Positions 1-17,900 are shown, counted from the stretch's first letter. The stretch: DNA of 64,000 nt from Heterocephalus glaber (GCF_000247695.1 NW_004624795.1:3533672-3597671); one strand, 5' to 3'. Numbers and translations are program-made. Notes: generated by a model from the letters alone, not told the origin.

Positions 1-5184
<5,184 letters not shown>

Positions 5185-5355
5185 CTTTGTCCTTCTTGAA
5201 ATCCAGTGCATCTTGTTTATCTGTGACAATTTCCTTCATGTTAACAACACTTCGGTGGATTAGCTGACGAAGAATTTTGATCTCACGTATGGCTGTGATT
5301 GGGAAGCCCTCTTTCTCATTGTCTAGTCTCACTTTCTTCAGAGCTACTAGTTCTC
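5185..5355 (-). CDS. CDK12: CDK12 coding exon 5 (kinase N-lobe)
   Basis: 171 bases. The acceptor is TTGACAG/GAGAAC and the donor AAAG/GTACTA, a GT donor with a weak downstream match. It encodes VALKK, whose first Lys (residue 754 by my count) is the ATP-anchoring lysine, and then [17 protein letters not shown], where PITAIRE is the CDK12/13 form of the cyclin-binding PSTAIRE helix. It then runs through [20 protein letters not shown]. This places the cyclin K contact helix in this exon. Confidence 0.97.
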
Positions 5356-5717
5356 CTGTCAAAACAAATTCAAATCATTATTATCAATTAGCATTTTTCA
5401 GTCCCCATCATAAGTCAGTTTTCTATGCCCTTCCTATTGTTCCCTTTTCCTTTTGGTGCTGGGGATTGAATTCAGGACACGTACATGGTAAGCACTCTAC
5501 CACTGAGCTACAACCCAGGTTCTATGTTCCCTTCCTTGTCTCTGATTTTTTTTTAAGGCTTGGAGAGTTAGTAACTCAATATTCAGTTAGGCCTACCTAA
5601 AAATGGCAGATTAAATTATACCAGTAATTTTAAAAGTTCATTTTATATTCAAGTTTTCTCCTATTCTCTAACAAATAGCAATCATAAGTTCAAGGCCATG
5701 TTGGGCAAAATATTTAC

Positions 5718-5857
5718 CTGTATCTTTGTCCTTGGCTTTATATACCTGACCATACGTTCCCTCTCCAATAATCCCAATAATGTCAAACTTGTCCACACAG
5801 CGTTTCCCCCAGTCGGTTTCTGTTTGTCGTCTTTCTCCATAGCGAGGACAACAAATT
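5718..5857 (-). CDS. CDK12: CDK12 coding exon 4 (kinase start, glycine-rich loop)
   Basis: 140 bases. The acceptor is GTTCTTAG/AATTTG and the donor ACAG/GTAAAT. It encodes [19 protein letters not shown] and then the start of the protein kinase domain, [20 protein letters not shown], whose GEGTYGQV is the ATP-binding P-loop (GxGxxGxV). The exon ends inside KDKDTG and joins in frame to GELVALKK in exon 5. Confidence 0.97.
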
Positions 5858-7919
5858 CTAAGAACAAAAACAGTTGTTTTTTTTTTTTTTTTTGGTACCG
5901 GGGATCGAACTTGGGTCCTTGCGCTTGCACAGTAGGCGGTGAAACCACTGACCTAAATCCCCAGCCCCCAAAACAGTTTTTTAATGATGATTTCACTGGT
6001 TCCTATATTTTCCAGGTGTTTTATTATTGAAAAGGCAGAAATAAAACTATAAAATAAACAGTCTCGCCATGGCTAAAACAATTGAATAACAGATTTGCTG
6101 CTTACTTCTGACCTCTCTTGAGTACTGGCTTCAACTGTAAGAGGCAAAGAATCTCTACATTCAAGGCTTACCATAAAAAAAAAGATCTCCGGCAATAACA
6201 TAGGCTCTATTAAGTGGTAACTATTTTTATTATTAACAGAAAAATGCTAAAAGTTAAGCCAGGCATAGGGGCACACACCTGTAATCACAGCACTTGCTGA
6301 GGGAGGCTCATGGAGGAGGATGTTATGAGTTTGAGGTCAGCCTGGACTACACAGCAAGACCCTGTCTCTAAAAAAGCTGCACTACAAGTGGCTGGAAGTA
6401 TGCACACTGCAGCCTACAGCCAACTCGAAGCCTCAGTGCCCTCCACACCCTGCCCAGTGCAACTGCACTGGGTCTGCTCAGAGTGCATAAATTCAGAGAA
6501 ACACGAATGGATTACAACAAAAAATGTAGTGAACAGTGGGAATCAGCAACTTTGCACAGGAAGCTATGAACGGTGTTATTTACTGTAGTCTGCCCAAAGG
6601 GGGGACAAAACTGAAAAAGCATGACGAGTTTGGTGCTTTGGAAAGTATGAAAGCTGCCAGTGAACTCTGTTTTCCTCTGTCAGGAGTAGTAATGAAATTA
6701 ATGAAGCACTTGCAGAAAATCAAGGGCTTTTCAACAAATCTTGTTAGGAAGATGGCTGGCTGACCAAGATGATAGAGAGTGACCCTTCAGAACTAGTTGA
6801 GCTCATGAGCAAAGAAGATTATGAGACATAGGTGAAATCAACTGAGGGGTGAAATGGCACCCAAAATAAACTAGTGTGAACTGATTTCTTCCAGAAGTGT
6901 ATGCAATTGGGGGTGGACAGAAGACTTGAGATGACAACTTTTAGCAATACTGTATCAATGGAAAAGATATGGCTCTCAACACTGCTCCTAGACAGAAGCA
7001 CCCCTTAACTCCCCAGTGAATGTACATAAACACAATGTGCATCTTTTTTATATATACCTTATGATTTTTATTTTTGAGACAGGATTTTGCTCAGTGGTTC
7101 AGACTGGCCTTGAACTCACTATGTAGCATGGGCTGGCTTCCAACTTGTGGTAATTCTCCTGCCTCACCCTCCTAAGGGCTGGGATTATAGGTATGCATCA
7201 CCGCACCGGCTCCACACTTATGATTTTTAGATTAGGCTGTAGGGTTTTATTTTTGGGGGGGTGGGATTTGAGCCAGGGTCTCACTATGTAGTTCAGGCTG
7301 GCCTTGAATTCCCAGTGATCCTCCTGCCTCAGCCTCCCAAGTGCTGGGATCATGGGTGTGCGCCACCACACCTAGCAGGCTGTACTGATATTCAGAATTC
7401 ATGAAATTATCCATGGTAAAAACTAGTTATAAAAATTATGTAACTCAAGGATAACAATGTTATCATAAGCCTTATACCATGTCATAACTTACATTTCTCC
7501 CTGGATTTGGGTGGAAATACTTAAAATGATCTTCCCCTTGGAAAAATTCCCTCCACTGGGGGTGGAGGACTATGTCAGTTGCACAATGTCAGATGAACAA
7601 CAACTTTCTTAATTTTACAACAGACTGCATTGGTTGGGGCTGTTTTTATACACAGAAGCAACAGCTTTGCAGCATAATAAGACATAAATAAAATACTCAA
7701 CTTCTTTAAAAACAAAACGAAACCAGAGCTAGCTAGGTATCTGCAGGTACAGACGAACAGGACTTCCTAGAAAGGCTTTTGGTCATAAAAACAAAACATA
7801 CACTTGATAGGACAAAATTTCTATGATTTTACTGGTATAGACTGGAAGAAACATACGAGACTTAGTCCAAAAGTAAGAGGGAAAGCTGTAATGAAGAATA
7901 GATCTCTCCAAAAACTCAC
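5858..7919 (-). other. CDK12 intron 3
   Basis: Contains an ID-like SINE on the minus strand (5877-5968) directly after exon 4, a B1 on the plus strand (6253-6376), the GCSH processed pseudogene (6377-7050) and two minus-strand B1 copies (7060-7213, 7258-7378). 7380-7919 shows no repeat that I recognise. Confidence 0.75.
6377..7050 (+). pseudogene. GCSH: GCSH processed pseudogene
   Basis: Intronless, broken copy of the glycine cleavage system H protein, the mitochondrial lipoyl carrier. Three frames together follow GCSH: EKHEWITTKN near 6499-6527, then [20 protein letters not shown] and [13 protein letters not shown] near 6535-6670, then [25 protein letters not shown] and PSELVELMSKEDYE near 6698-6830, followed by 3' UTR-like sequence with AAATAAACTAGT near 6862. 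The lipoyl-lysine in ESMKAA is kept, but there are at least two frameshifts, stops (for example after FNKSC) and no initiator ATG, so it is not functional. It lies directly after a B1, antisense to CDK12. No poly(A) tail or target-site duplication was resolved. Identification is from memory of GCSH sequence. Confidence 0.85.
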
Positions 7920-8096
7920 TTTGGTCTCTTTTTAAATGGTTGCTGAGGTGGTGTAATTGCCTTTGGCTCTGGAGAGTCTGGGGGAGATGGATCCCCACCA
8001 GGGAGCTCAGGTGGGAGAGGAAGGTCTGTGAGTAAATGGCGTGTCCTCTGTTCCTTCTCTTTCTTTACAGGTTTTGAAGGAAGAGTTTCTTTTGGA
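7920..8096 (-). CDS. CDK12: CDK12 coding exon 3 (Pro-rich linker before the kinase)
   Basis: 177 bases covering codons 642-700 plus two bases. The acceptor is TATTTAG/TCC (exon starts 8096) and the donor is CCAAA/GTGAGT (exon ends 7920). It encodes SPKETLPSKPVKKEKEQRTR followed by a Pro-rich LPLPPELPGG segment and ends QPFKKRPK, where human has QPYKKRPK as I recall. The basic KKRPK is just upstream of the kinase domain. The CDS phase agrees with both neighbours. Confidence 0.96.
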
Positions 8097-8599
8097 CTAA
8101 ATAGAGGTGAAGAGAAGAAAAAACATTGCAATTACTTAAAGGATACACAAATACAACTTTATAAGGAAGATTATAATGTGTAAAGGATTATAAAGATTTT
8201 AAGAAAAAAACTACAATAAAAAAAGAAAGTTTAAAAATTGGGATATTACTTATTCTTCTTTTATCAAACTTTTAATGTCTTTCATGAAATTCTACCTGGA
8301 TTAAGTATATGAAGTAATTTTTGAAACGTCTCACTATGTAGTTTAAGCTGCCCTTGAACTCACTATGTAGCCCAGGCTGGCCTTGGACTCCTATCTTAGC
8401 CTCCTGAGTGCAGGTATTATAAGAGTGTGCCAATATGCCGGCATCTACTCTATACTGTAGCCAACAAAGATTTAAATAATAAAAGAGCTAAACAACTTAG
8501 CACTACTGTATTACTGAATATGTGGGGAAAATGTGGAAAAAAGAAACTTTGAGATAGGGGCTCACTAGCCACTAAGTTGCCCAGGCTGGGGCTCCAACT

Positions 8600-8990
8600 T
8601 GTGATCCTTCTACAGCTGCACATATATAATCCCAGCTACTTGGGAGGCTGAGGCAGAAGGATCCCAAGTTGAACCTAGCTCGCACAACTTAGTGATCCCT
8701 GTCTCAAAATAAAAAATGTAGACCAGGGATTTAGCTCAATGGTTCCACTGCCTGCCTCGCAACCACAACGTCCCAAGTTTGATCACCGGTACCTAAAAAA
8801 AAAAAAAAAAATGTAGGGGGCTGGGAATTTAGCTCAGTGGCACTGCGCCTGCCTTGCAAGCACAAGGTCCTGAGTTTGACCCCCAGTACCAAAATAAATA
8901 AATAAAAATAAAAGATGTAATGGGCTGAGAACGAAACTCAGTGCAAAGGCCCTGAGTTCAGTCCTCAGTACCACACATACACATACATAC
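8600..8990 (+). mobile_element. B1-dID dimer split by two tRNA-derived SINEs
   Basis: The B1 part (8612-8718) ends in AAAAAATGTA. Two ID-like SINEs (8720-8812 and 8817-8895) follow, each ending in an A tail and again ATGTA-type sequence. The ID half of the dimer then resumes (8918-8985, with CAGTGCAAAGGCCCTGAGTT). The repeated AAAATGTA/AAGATGTA marks the target-site duplications of two successive insertions into the A-rich linker. Confidence 0.75.
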
Positions 8991-9299
8991 ACACACATAT
9001 GCAAATATACCTAAGTTGGAAATCAAAAACTAGTGAAAAATATATGAAATGTGACAGAACCATACAATGAATGTTTACAGTGCCAGTTTTGGTGGTACAT
9101 GCCTACAATCCCAGCACTTGGGAGGCTGAAGCAAGAGATCACAGTGAGTTCAAGGCCAGCCTGAACTACATAGCAAGACTCTCAAAAAAGAACAGAACAT
9201 TGGCCGGGGATTTAACTCAGTGGTTTCGCCGCCTGCTGCGCAAGCGCAAAGGACCTGAGTTCGATCCCTGGCACCAAAAAAAAAAAAGGAAACACAGAA

Positions 9300-9475
9300 C
9301 AAAACCAAAACAAATTATTATAGTAAAAGACACACTGACACCTATCCCCCTCAAAACACTCTTTCCACACGCTTCAAACACATTTATCCAATTGTTCTTG
9401 CAATTTTCTGCAGCAGTTCTGGAAGTCCTCTTTTGTGTCTTTGGTGCACTGCCATGATTTCCTCAATGTACAGAA
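9300..9475 (-). pseudogene. Mariner-type transposase remnant, C-terminal end
   Basis: The minus-strand reading gives KDTKEDFQNCCRKLQEQLDK followed by CV, a stop, then a CFEGD ending. This matches the common C-terminal signature (DFQxCFxxWxxRxxKCI...GEYFEGD) of mammalian mariner/FLJ37770-like transposases. It is short and interrupted, so a fossil. Family assignment is by recalled motif. Confidence 0.5.
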
Positions 9476-9629
9476 TGAATTCAAACTTTACATATCATGG
9501 TCATTTTGACTTTGGGGAAGAGATAAGTCACAGGTGGCTGATTCAGTGACAAGATAAAGACTCACTGTAATGTTTTTATAAGCCTGCCTTTCTGTAGAAG
9601 GCAGCATTCACCATATTTTTGATCTCATC

Positions 9630-9765
9630 ATACAGAGATTTTCATGAAAGAAAATTTCCAGATCTGCTTCACAAAGTGGCCAAGAATAAGAGGATAAGTG
9701 TCTTCAAAGAGGGGGGAGTACTTTGAGTGGGATTAATAACAATGTGTCTTTTGGTGTAGGAAATT
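9630..9765 (+). pseudogene. Second mariner-type transposase remnant, opposite orientation
   Basis: The plus-strand reading gives ENFQICFTKWPRIRG, a stop, then VSSKRGEYFEWD and another stop. It has the same C-terminal signature as the remnant at 9300-9475 but on the other strand. Only the C-terminal part is recognisable. Confidence 0.5.
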
Positions 9766-12700
9766 TTTTAAAACTTTAAATGTTTAGCCATGGTAGCACA
9801 CGCCTGTAATCTTAGCACTCAGGAGGCTGAGGCAAGAAAAATGTCACAAGTACAAGGCCATCCAGGGCTACACAGTGAGTTCAAGGCCAGCCTGAACTAC
9901 ACAGTGAGACCCTAGCTCAAAAAAAAAAAAAAAAAAATCACTGCATATTTCAATCACCCTTTGTACTAAAGTATTCTTTTCTTAAAAGTGGAATAGGGCC
10001 AGGGATTTAGCTCAGTGGTTTTGCCACTTGTGCGCAAGGACCCGAGTTCGATCCCCAGTACCAATAAATAAATAAATAAATAAATAATCTAAGGAGAAAG
10101 AGTCCAAGCAACTACTTCAGAATCATTAAGGCAGCTGGTATCAGTAGGCTCATACGATAACTGTCAAATTACAATAGTCAATATGTGGGCGAGGGGGAGG
10201 ATAGCTTTTGTGGAATAAATCAGAAAAGTAAATTTTTGGATCCAATTGTTTTCAACCATAACAATTTATGAGAATGTGCTATGTATGCCCTCAGAAAAGA
10301 TAAGACATCATAGTGCAGGCCCTAGTTCATGCCTACAAATAAAACTCTACTCTTTCCACTTTTAGAAGGTTGAAAAGGATCTCAGAATCCTAATCACTCC
10401 TCCAAGGTCCTCTTTTTCTGATAGGTGGTAATAAGAAAATAGATGCTTTGTATTAATCCTAGAATCATAAGGAACAGATCCATTCCTTGCAATGTATCTT
10501 TTTAAACCATACTGCTGCCCTTTGTGTGTAAAATTCTAATTTTTTTTTACCATGATGGATGTCATTTAATCAAAACGTAAGGACACAATCTCAAGAGCTA
10601 TACTTCTCACTAGTTTTTATCATTTTAAACCCTCGTAAATCGGACAGAACAACAGAATCTAGGTTAGTTTGTACCACATTAACCAGAACAGGAGAAATCA
10701 ATGGAGGACAAAATGATCACCTGAAACTTCCTATTGAGTTACTGGCAGAGATGAACATCATAATCTGTACTCACATTTTTCTAGCCCAGAACAAGATCTA
10801 TTACCAGAAAACTCTTGAGTTAGTATGCAATATAAATTTTTAAAAATATTTAGGGAAGAAAAATTCTTAATTTCTCAAATGTCAGAATATTCTTTATAAG
10901 CTTTAATGCCTCATGATTCAGCAACAGATTTTCTTGATTCTGCTTCACTAGAAGAAAAAGAAAAATCCAAGTATCCAAACTGCCTCATGAATGTTACTCA
11001 AGTTAAGTTCAGTCTGTTTTGTATTTAGGATTTGTTCCTCCAAAGTTTATACATTCCTTCTAAAAAACTACAATTATTGTATGCTTATTTCAAGAAGGAA
11101 CAAATATTTGACAGGATATGTACAAGTTAAGGGCACACAATTTCAATAGAGGTCAAATCCTATTTCAACAAATTCCAATGTATGAAAAACCTTGAAAATT
11201 TAACGGTGACCATAACACTATGTTTAACAATTGCCATTATTCTTTAGTGTAAGGCACTAAGAAACATATAGCTTTACCTAGTGACCAAGACGTGATAGAT
11301 GCAGACAGGGTCTAACCTAAGCTAAGGAAGGAGATACCATCATTACTTGAATTATGTCAGTCATTACTTGAAGATTCAGTACCAGGAAATGCTGATGTAC
11401 ACCTTATCGGCATCAGTAGTTCCTGGTTTCCCATTTACACCTATACACAGGTTCACATGTGGTAATTAGGTTGCATACTTTTTTGTGTGTGTGGTACTGA
11501 GGCTCGAACTCAGTACCTTGTACTTGTGAGGCAGGTGTAGTGCCAATGAGCTAAATCCCCAGCCATACTTTTGCCATTTTTAAAAAAGGTTGCCAGAGTC
11601 CTGTCCAAATCTTAGAATCTGGTTGGTATCTTGGAACTTATAATAATGGGATTCATCTGTAGGTACAATGTACTTACAATAAGTCTTCACTTGTAGAACA
11701 TAGAACTTATATATTTAATCATTTAAAAAGAAATTTAATTTCTTGATGGATAACTTTGAAGTTTTTTTTTTTGGTGGTTGTCTATGGGGACAGAACCCAC
11801 AGACTTGCATGCTAGCCAAGTGCTACAGCACTGAGTTTCAACCCTAGCCCAAGTTTTTTTTTCCTGGTACCAGGAATCGAACTTAGGATCTTGTGCTTGC
11901 CAGGCAGGTGTGGTGCCACTGAGCTACATCCCTGGCCCCATTTTCAAGTTTTAATAGTATAAATTATTGTAAATATGATCACATTTCTCCTTACGCTTGA
12001 AGTAGTTTATTATTTCTTTTTATTTTTATTTTTTGGTACCGGGGATCGAACTCAGGTCCTTGCACTTGCGAAGCAGGCGGCAAAACCACTGAGCTAAATC
12101 CCCGGCCCCTGAGGTAGTTTATTTTAAAAGTTATTTCATTGATATTTACACACTTGTATTAAAAATTAAGAGATAAAAGCCTGTTCCTAGAGTCCCAGCT
12201 ACTTGGGAGGCTGAGGCAGGAGGACACCAAGTTTGACACCAGCCTGTGCAACTTAGTGAGATCCTGTCTTAAAACAGTGTGAAGGCCCTGGATTCAATCC
12301 CCAGTTACTCCACCTGCCCCCCCTGCCCCCCCCCAAAAAAGGAGAAGCAAGCACTGTTCCAGTAAAATATGAAATCAAATCTGAATGCTCATATAGATCC
12401 TTTATTTTCTATAGAGAGCTTAATATTTTGTTTTGTTTTTGTTTTTTGTACCAGGGATCGAACTTAGGTCCTTGTGCTTGCGCAGCAGGCGGCGAAACCA
12501 CTGAGCTAAATCCCTGGCCCCTAGAGAGCCTAATATTTTTAGAGAAAATATTTAAGAATACAGCTGGATGGGCCCGGGATTTAGCTCAGTGGTGCCGCTG
12601 CCTCCCTCACAAGCACAAGGTCCCTGAGTTGATTCCCCCTATCAAAAAAAAAAAAGAATACAGGCAACAATGAAGTCTGGTAAACCCCAGATAAAAAAAC

Positions 12701-12966
12701 CAATAGAATTGGGTGTGGTGGGACACACCTATAATCCCAGTGCTGAGGAGGCTGAGGCAGGAGGCTCCCTGTAAGTTCAAGGTCAGTGCAAGCAACAGGA
12801 GTGCTAGGCCAGCCTAAACTACATGGTGAGACCCAGTCTCAAAAAAAAGCCATTGGGGCCGAGGATTTAGCTCAGTGGTTCTGCTGCCAGCCTTGCAAGC
12901 GCAAGGTCCAGTACCAAAAAAAAAAAAAAAAAGCCATTAGAAAAATAGTGCTAAAGAAAAGATTTT

Positions 12967-13330
12967 GCCAGATGTGGTGGCATATGCCTATAATCTCAGC
13001 ACCCTGGGAGGTTTGGAGATCTAGGCAGGAAGAGCCCAGCTTGGACAACTCAGCAACATCTTGCCTCAAAATAAAAAAGGGCTGGGCCGGGGATTTAGCT
13101 CAGTGGTTTTGCTGCCTGCTGCGCAAGGACCCAAGTTCGATCCCTGGTACCAAAAAAAAAGGGCTTAGAAGGCCAGGGATGCAGCTCAGTGGCACCATGC
13201 TTGCCTGGCAAGTGCAAGGTCCTCAGATCCATCCCTGGTACTGAAGGAAAAAAGGGTGGGGGGGCTTGTGATGAAGTTCAGGGCAAAGGTTCTGGGTTTA
13301 ATTCTCTGTACCACAAAAATGAAAAAATAA
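12967..13330 (+). mobile_element. B1-dID dimer split by two tRNA-derived SINEs
   Basis: The B1 half (12967-13072) ends in AAAATAAAAAAGGG. ID-like SINEs occupy 13083-13161 and 13171-13250, and the ID half resumes with AGTTCAGGGCAAAGGTTCTG at about 13275-13294. This is the same architecture as 8600-8990. Confidence 0.7.
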
Positions 13331-14742
13331 ATAAATAAATGCCTCGTGGTTAATGAAAATAGCTAAGAAAAAAAATAGCTAAGGAAAGTATACAGATGAT
13401 CCCTTTAGAGCAGGAAGATTTCTATTAACAGCCATGTCATGAAGAAAATAAAGATGGGGCCAAGGATTTAGCTCAGTGATTCTGCCACCTGCCTCACAAG
13501 CACAAGGACCAGAGTTCGATCTCCGGTACAAAAAAAAAAAAACAAAGAGGGGTGGTTTGGCAACCTTTGCTTGTTGAGGCAAATGCTTGTTCAAGAATCG
13601 TAGACCACAAATGAAAAAGGGCTTTGAAATATCAACCAAGCTGACCTCTGCATTTGATACTCCTACCCAAAATAAATCAAAGTTAAATTTCATTATTTTC
13701 CCAAAAGGACCCCCCCCCTCCAATACCAGGGATTGAACTCAGGACCTTAGGCTTTTGAGGTAGGCTCGGTGCCACTGAGCTAAAGCCCGGCCCTTCAAAA
13801 GGACTCTTAACTGAAGAAGACAAATCTTCTATTATAAGCTTTATGTCATTTATGTGTCAACTATTTTTTCAACTACATGCTCACTATTATTTCAAGGAAC
13901 CCTGACCCGGGCTCCTTCAGAAGTTTTATTTATTCAAGTAACCAATATTTACTGATTGCATCCTGTATTCTTTAAGATACTTTAGGCAATAAAAAGGATA
14001 AAGTAGAAAGGAACACTGTATGTTTCTTATGTAACTTTAACATGTCTTTCAGCAAAAGTTCTTTACATAAAAATTATTTTTCATTTCAAAGATAGGAAGA
14101 GCTGATGCATGGATATAGTAGCACCAAAAAGTAAAATAAAGAAAAAGAAAACATCTTCAATGTAAAATGAAAAATGAAATTGATAATGGAAGAAAATTTC
14201 ATTTCCATTTTTCTACCTTTAAAAATTTAAATATGAAAGGGGCCGGGGATTTAGCTCAGTGGTTCCGGCGCCTGCGTTGCAAGTGCAAGGTCCCAAGTTC
14301 GATCATCCCCAGTACCAAAAAAAAAACGAAAAACCAAAAAATTTAAATATGAGGGCCGGGGATTTAGTTCAGTGGTTCAGCAGCCTGCCCCGAAAAGTGT
14401 AAGAGCCAGAGTTCGATCCGCGGTACCAAAAAAAAAAAAAATTTAAATATGAAAAAATCTGATACAAATCACACATTTAAACATAGTTACATTAGATGAA
14501 GAAATCAACATATATTTTCAGAATCAGAATTAAGGTGCACCAAATACAGTTTTGTTCACTTCATTTTCTCATACACACTCTTTTTGTTTTGGGGTTTTGT
14601 TTTGTTTTTTTTGAGATAGCATCTCAAGATGTAATACAGGCCAGCCTTGAACTCTCACTATAGACCCCAATTTGTAATCCTTCCGTCTCAGCCTCCTGAA
14701 AGCTGGTACCACAGACAAGCACTACTACAGCCTCTCTTTTTT

Positions 14743-14985
14743 TGGTAGTACTGGGGATTGAAACCAGGTCCTTGCTCTGAGCTGTATCTCCACTCCCCTT
14801 TGAAAAATTATTTTTGGGCCAGGGATTTAGCTCAGTAGTGTTGCATCTGCCTCGCAAGCGCCGGAACCACTGAGCTAAATCCCCGGCCCTTTATTTTAAA
14901 TTATGAGACAAGGTCTTGTTACCTTGCCCAGGATATTCTTTCAATTTGTGATCCTTCTGCCTCAGTCACTACCACCCAAGGCTCA
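14743..14985 (-). mobile_element. B1-dID dimer interrupted by a foldback SINE
   Basis: The reverse ID half (14743-14812) and reverse B1 half (14890-14985) flank 14817-14889. The insert reads as a forward SINE 5' half (GGGCCAGGGATTTAGCTCAG and on) joined directly to the reverse 5' half (CACTGAGCTAAATCCCCGG), so it is an inverted repeat of the SINE head with no 3' tail. Confidence 0.65.
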
Positions 14986-17900
14986 TAAACTCTTAAAAGA
15001 CAGTCCCCCCCCCACATATTGAATGGTCTCAGTGTAGCTCCTACCCATTCTGGAAGACAGAATCCTTACATGCCTTCCATCACCAAAATCATTTCATCTA
15101 CAGATACCCACACTTTGACCTGGGCATGGCGGCGCATACCTGTAATCCCAGCACTCTGGGAAGCTGAAGCAGGAGGATGACAAGTTCAAACTCAGCATAG
15201 GCAATTTAAGGAGACTGTCTCAAAATTAAAAGGTGTGGGAATGCAGCTCATGAGAAGGTCCTGCCTTGTTCAATCCCCGGTAACACATATACATAAAAGA
15301 AATCTATACACTAATCTGACACGGTATGTTCAGTAGTTACAAGTGGAATTGGTTAACTGAGTCAACATTTCAAAATCAAGATTCTTAGCCATACTGATCT
15401 ATGATTCCAGCACTCTGGGATTCTGAGACAGGAGGAACACAATTTGCCCTAGGCTGGCTAACTTAGAGAGACCCTGTCTTTTTTTTTTTTGAGACAGGGT
15501 CTTGCTATGTAGTTCAGGCTGACCTTGAATTCATTATGTAGCCTATGCTGACCTTGAATTCATGGTGATCCTTCTGCCTCAGCCTCCCACATGATGGGAG
15601 TACAGGCATGCACCACACCTGGCTAGAGACTCCGCCTTAAAATAAGAAAGGTCTGAGGATGTAATATATCCAATGCTAAGGCCCTAGGTTTAGTCTCTAT
15701 TACAGTGAAAGAGCACACTGTATACCTTAACCACACGTTTCTATATAAAAAAGTCCTTTTCCTCTCTTTTGCAGTTCTTAGGATGTAACAGAATTCATAA
15801 GTACCTATTACTATTAGAAAGAGTACTGTATTTGGAACTTTTCTTTAAAATCAGATTGGCTACTATGGCTGGCTCACCTGTCTGCTTGCCTTTCTTTCTT
15901 TTCTTTTCTTTTTTTGGTACTGGGGATCAAACTCAGGACCTTGCGCTTGCGAGGCAGGCGGAACCACTGAGCTAAATCTCTGGCCCTCTTCCTTTATTTC
16001 TTTTTCTGGTGGGAATGGAAGTTCATGCATGGTAGACAGATGCTCTACCACTGAGCTTCCTCCCCAGACATCAAGCCATTCTTTTAAAGCATTCTAGAGC
16101 TGGATGTGATGCTGTATTCCTATAGCTCTAGCTACTCTGGAAGCTGAGGCAGGAGGACCACAAATTTGAGGTTAGACAGGGCAATTAAGGATGACCCTAG
16201 CTCAAGATAAAAAAATAAAAAGGGCTGGAGATGTAGCTCAGTGGTATGCCATGCCTGGGTTCCATCGTAAACAAAAAAAGGTGGGGGTGGGGATGTAGCT
16301 CGGCAATAAAGGGCTTGCACTGCATGCACCATGCCTGTCAATCCCAGCACCACAGGCAAACAAACACCTCTCTTTTCTTCCATTTACTGCACCTGTTTAA
16401 CCCTTTTACAGGACCACAGACCTCAGGGTTAAAATGAGCCAACATTCAAATTACTGATGGCATGTATAAAGTACCAGTTTTAAGAGTTGGGTGGGATGCA
16501 AGATCAGTGACACTTATTTCATGCTTCTAACGAAAAGTTTGTTACAGTAAATGCAACTTATCTCCCATAAAATAGGTCACTATCTCAACAGAAAAAACAG
16601 TAACACAAACACTGCTGTGACATGTTATTGCTAACTCATGTTTGGTGGTCTTGCCTACCTAGACCAATAAATGAAATAAATATTTTCCTATTTTTGCCTT
16701 CCATAAAATCAGATTTGTGATTCATAATCATTTCCATTTTCAAAATTCAAAGGACTCATTAAAATTAAAGCTTTTCTAATCTCAATGTGAATTATTTTCT
16801 CACTAGCAAATATTCTACAATATTGCAATCCTCCTGCCTCAGCCTCCTAAGTGCTGGGACTACAGGCGAGTACCACCAGGCCTGGCTGGGTAATTAAAAA
16901 TTTTTAAAAAGCAGCCCTTTTCAAAATCTAGTTTGAAACCAGGTGTGGTGATACACACCTGTAGTCCCAGCACTCGGAAGGCTCAGGCAGGAGGACTGCC
17001 ACAAGTTCAAGGCCTGCCTGGTCTACATAGTGAGTTCAAGGCCAGCGAGACTCTGTCTCAAAAAAAAAAAAGAAATCTAGTTTGAACTCTAGATCTGAAA
17101 CAACCATCACCAAACAACCCAGCTATAAGATACTTTGAATCCAGGCACGGTGGTACATGCCTATAATCCAGCATCCTTGGAGGCTGAGGCAGGATTATAA
17201 TTTCAAGCACAGCCCGGGAAATTTGGTAACTTAGGAAGATGCTGCCTCAAAATAAAAAATTAAAAAAGGGATGGGGAATGTAGCTCAGGGCAAAGGTCCT
17301 GGGTTCAATCATCAATACTGGCAAAAGAACCAACACTTTTGGAAAGCCAGGCAGGTGCTTCCCAGCTACCTGGAAGGTATGGCAGAAGGGTGTTAAGGCC
17401 AGTCAGGCAACACAGTAAGATCTCATTTCAAAAAGAAGAGAAAACATTTTAGAGACTGCTGTCGCTATTTAAATATTATCAACATTATGTTATTGCTACG
17501 ACTATTAATATTACGTTATTAACTCAATATTAAATTTTTCAGGGTGGTGAAGATACGGTGATTATGTAGGAAAGACATGCAAAATATTAGAAATATCACC
17601 ATATCTGCATTGAAAACAAAGTTGGGACAGGGCCCACCTATAATTCTGGCTACTTGGGAGGCTGACTATGAATTCTATGCCAGCCTGGACAATTTAAGGA
17701 GACCCTGTCTTAAAAGGACTGGGAGGGCTGAGGTTAAAGAGTACCTGCCTAGAATGTGCAAGGTCCTGAGTTTAGTCCTCAATACAAATAAAATAAATAA
17801 AAGAGCTAGGGATATAGCTAAGAAGTAGAGTTGACTGCTTAGTATGCCCAAAGTTCTGGGTTAAATCCCCAGCACCACAAAAACAACAAACAAACAAACA

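Noticed and set aside
10559..10843. 94-codon frame in CDK12 intron 2
   Set aside because: No recognisable domain, splice context or conservation cue; likely chance.
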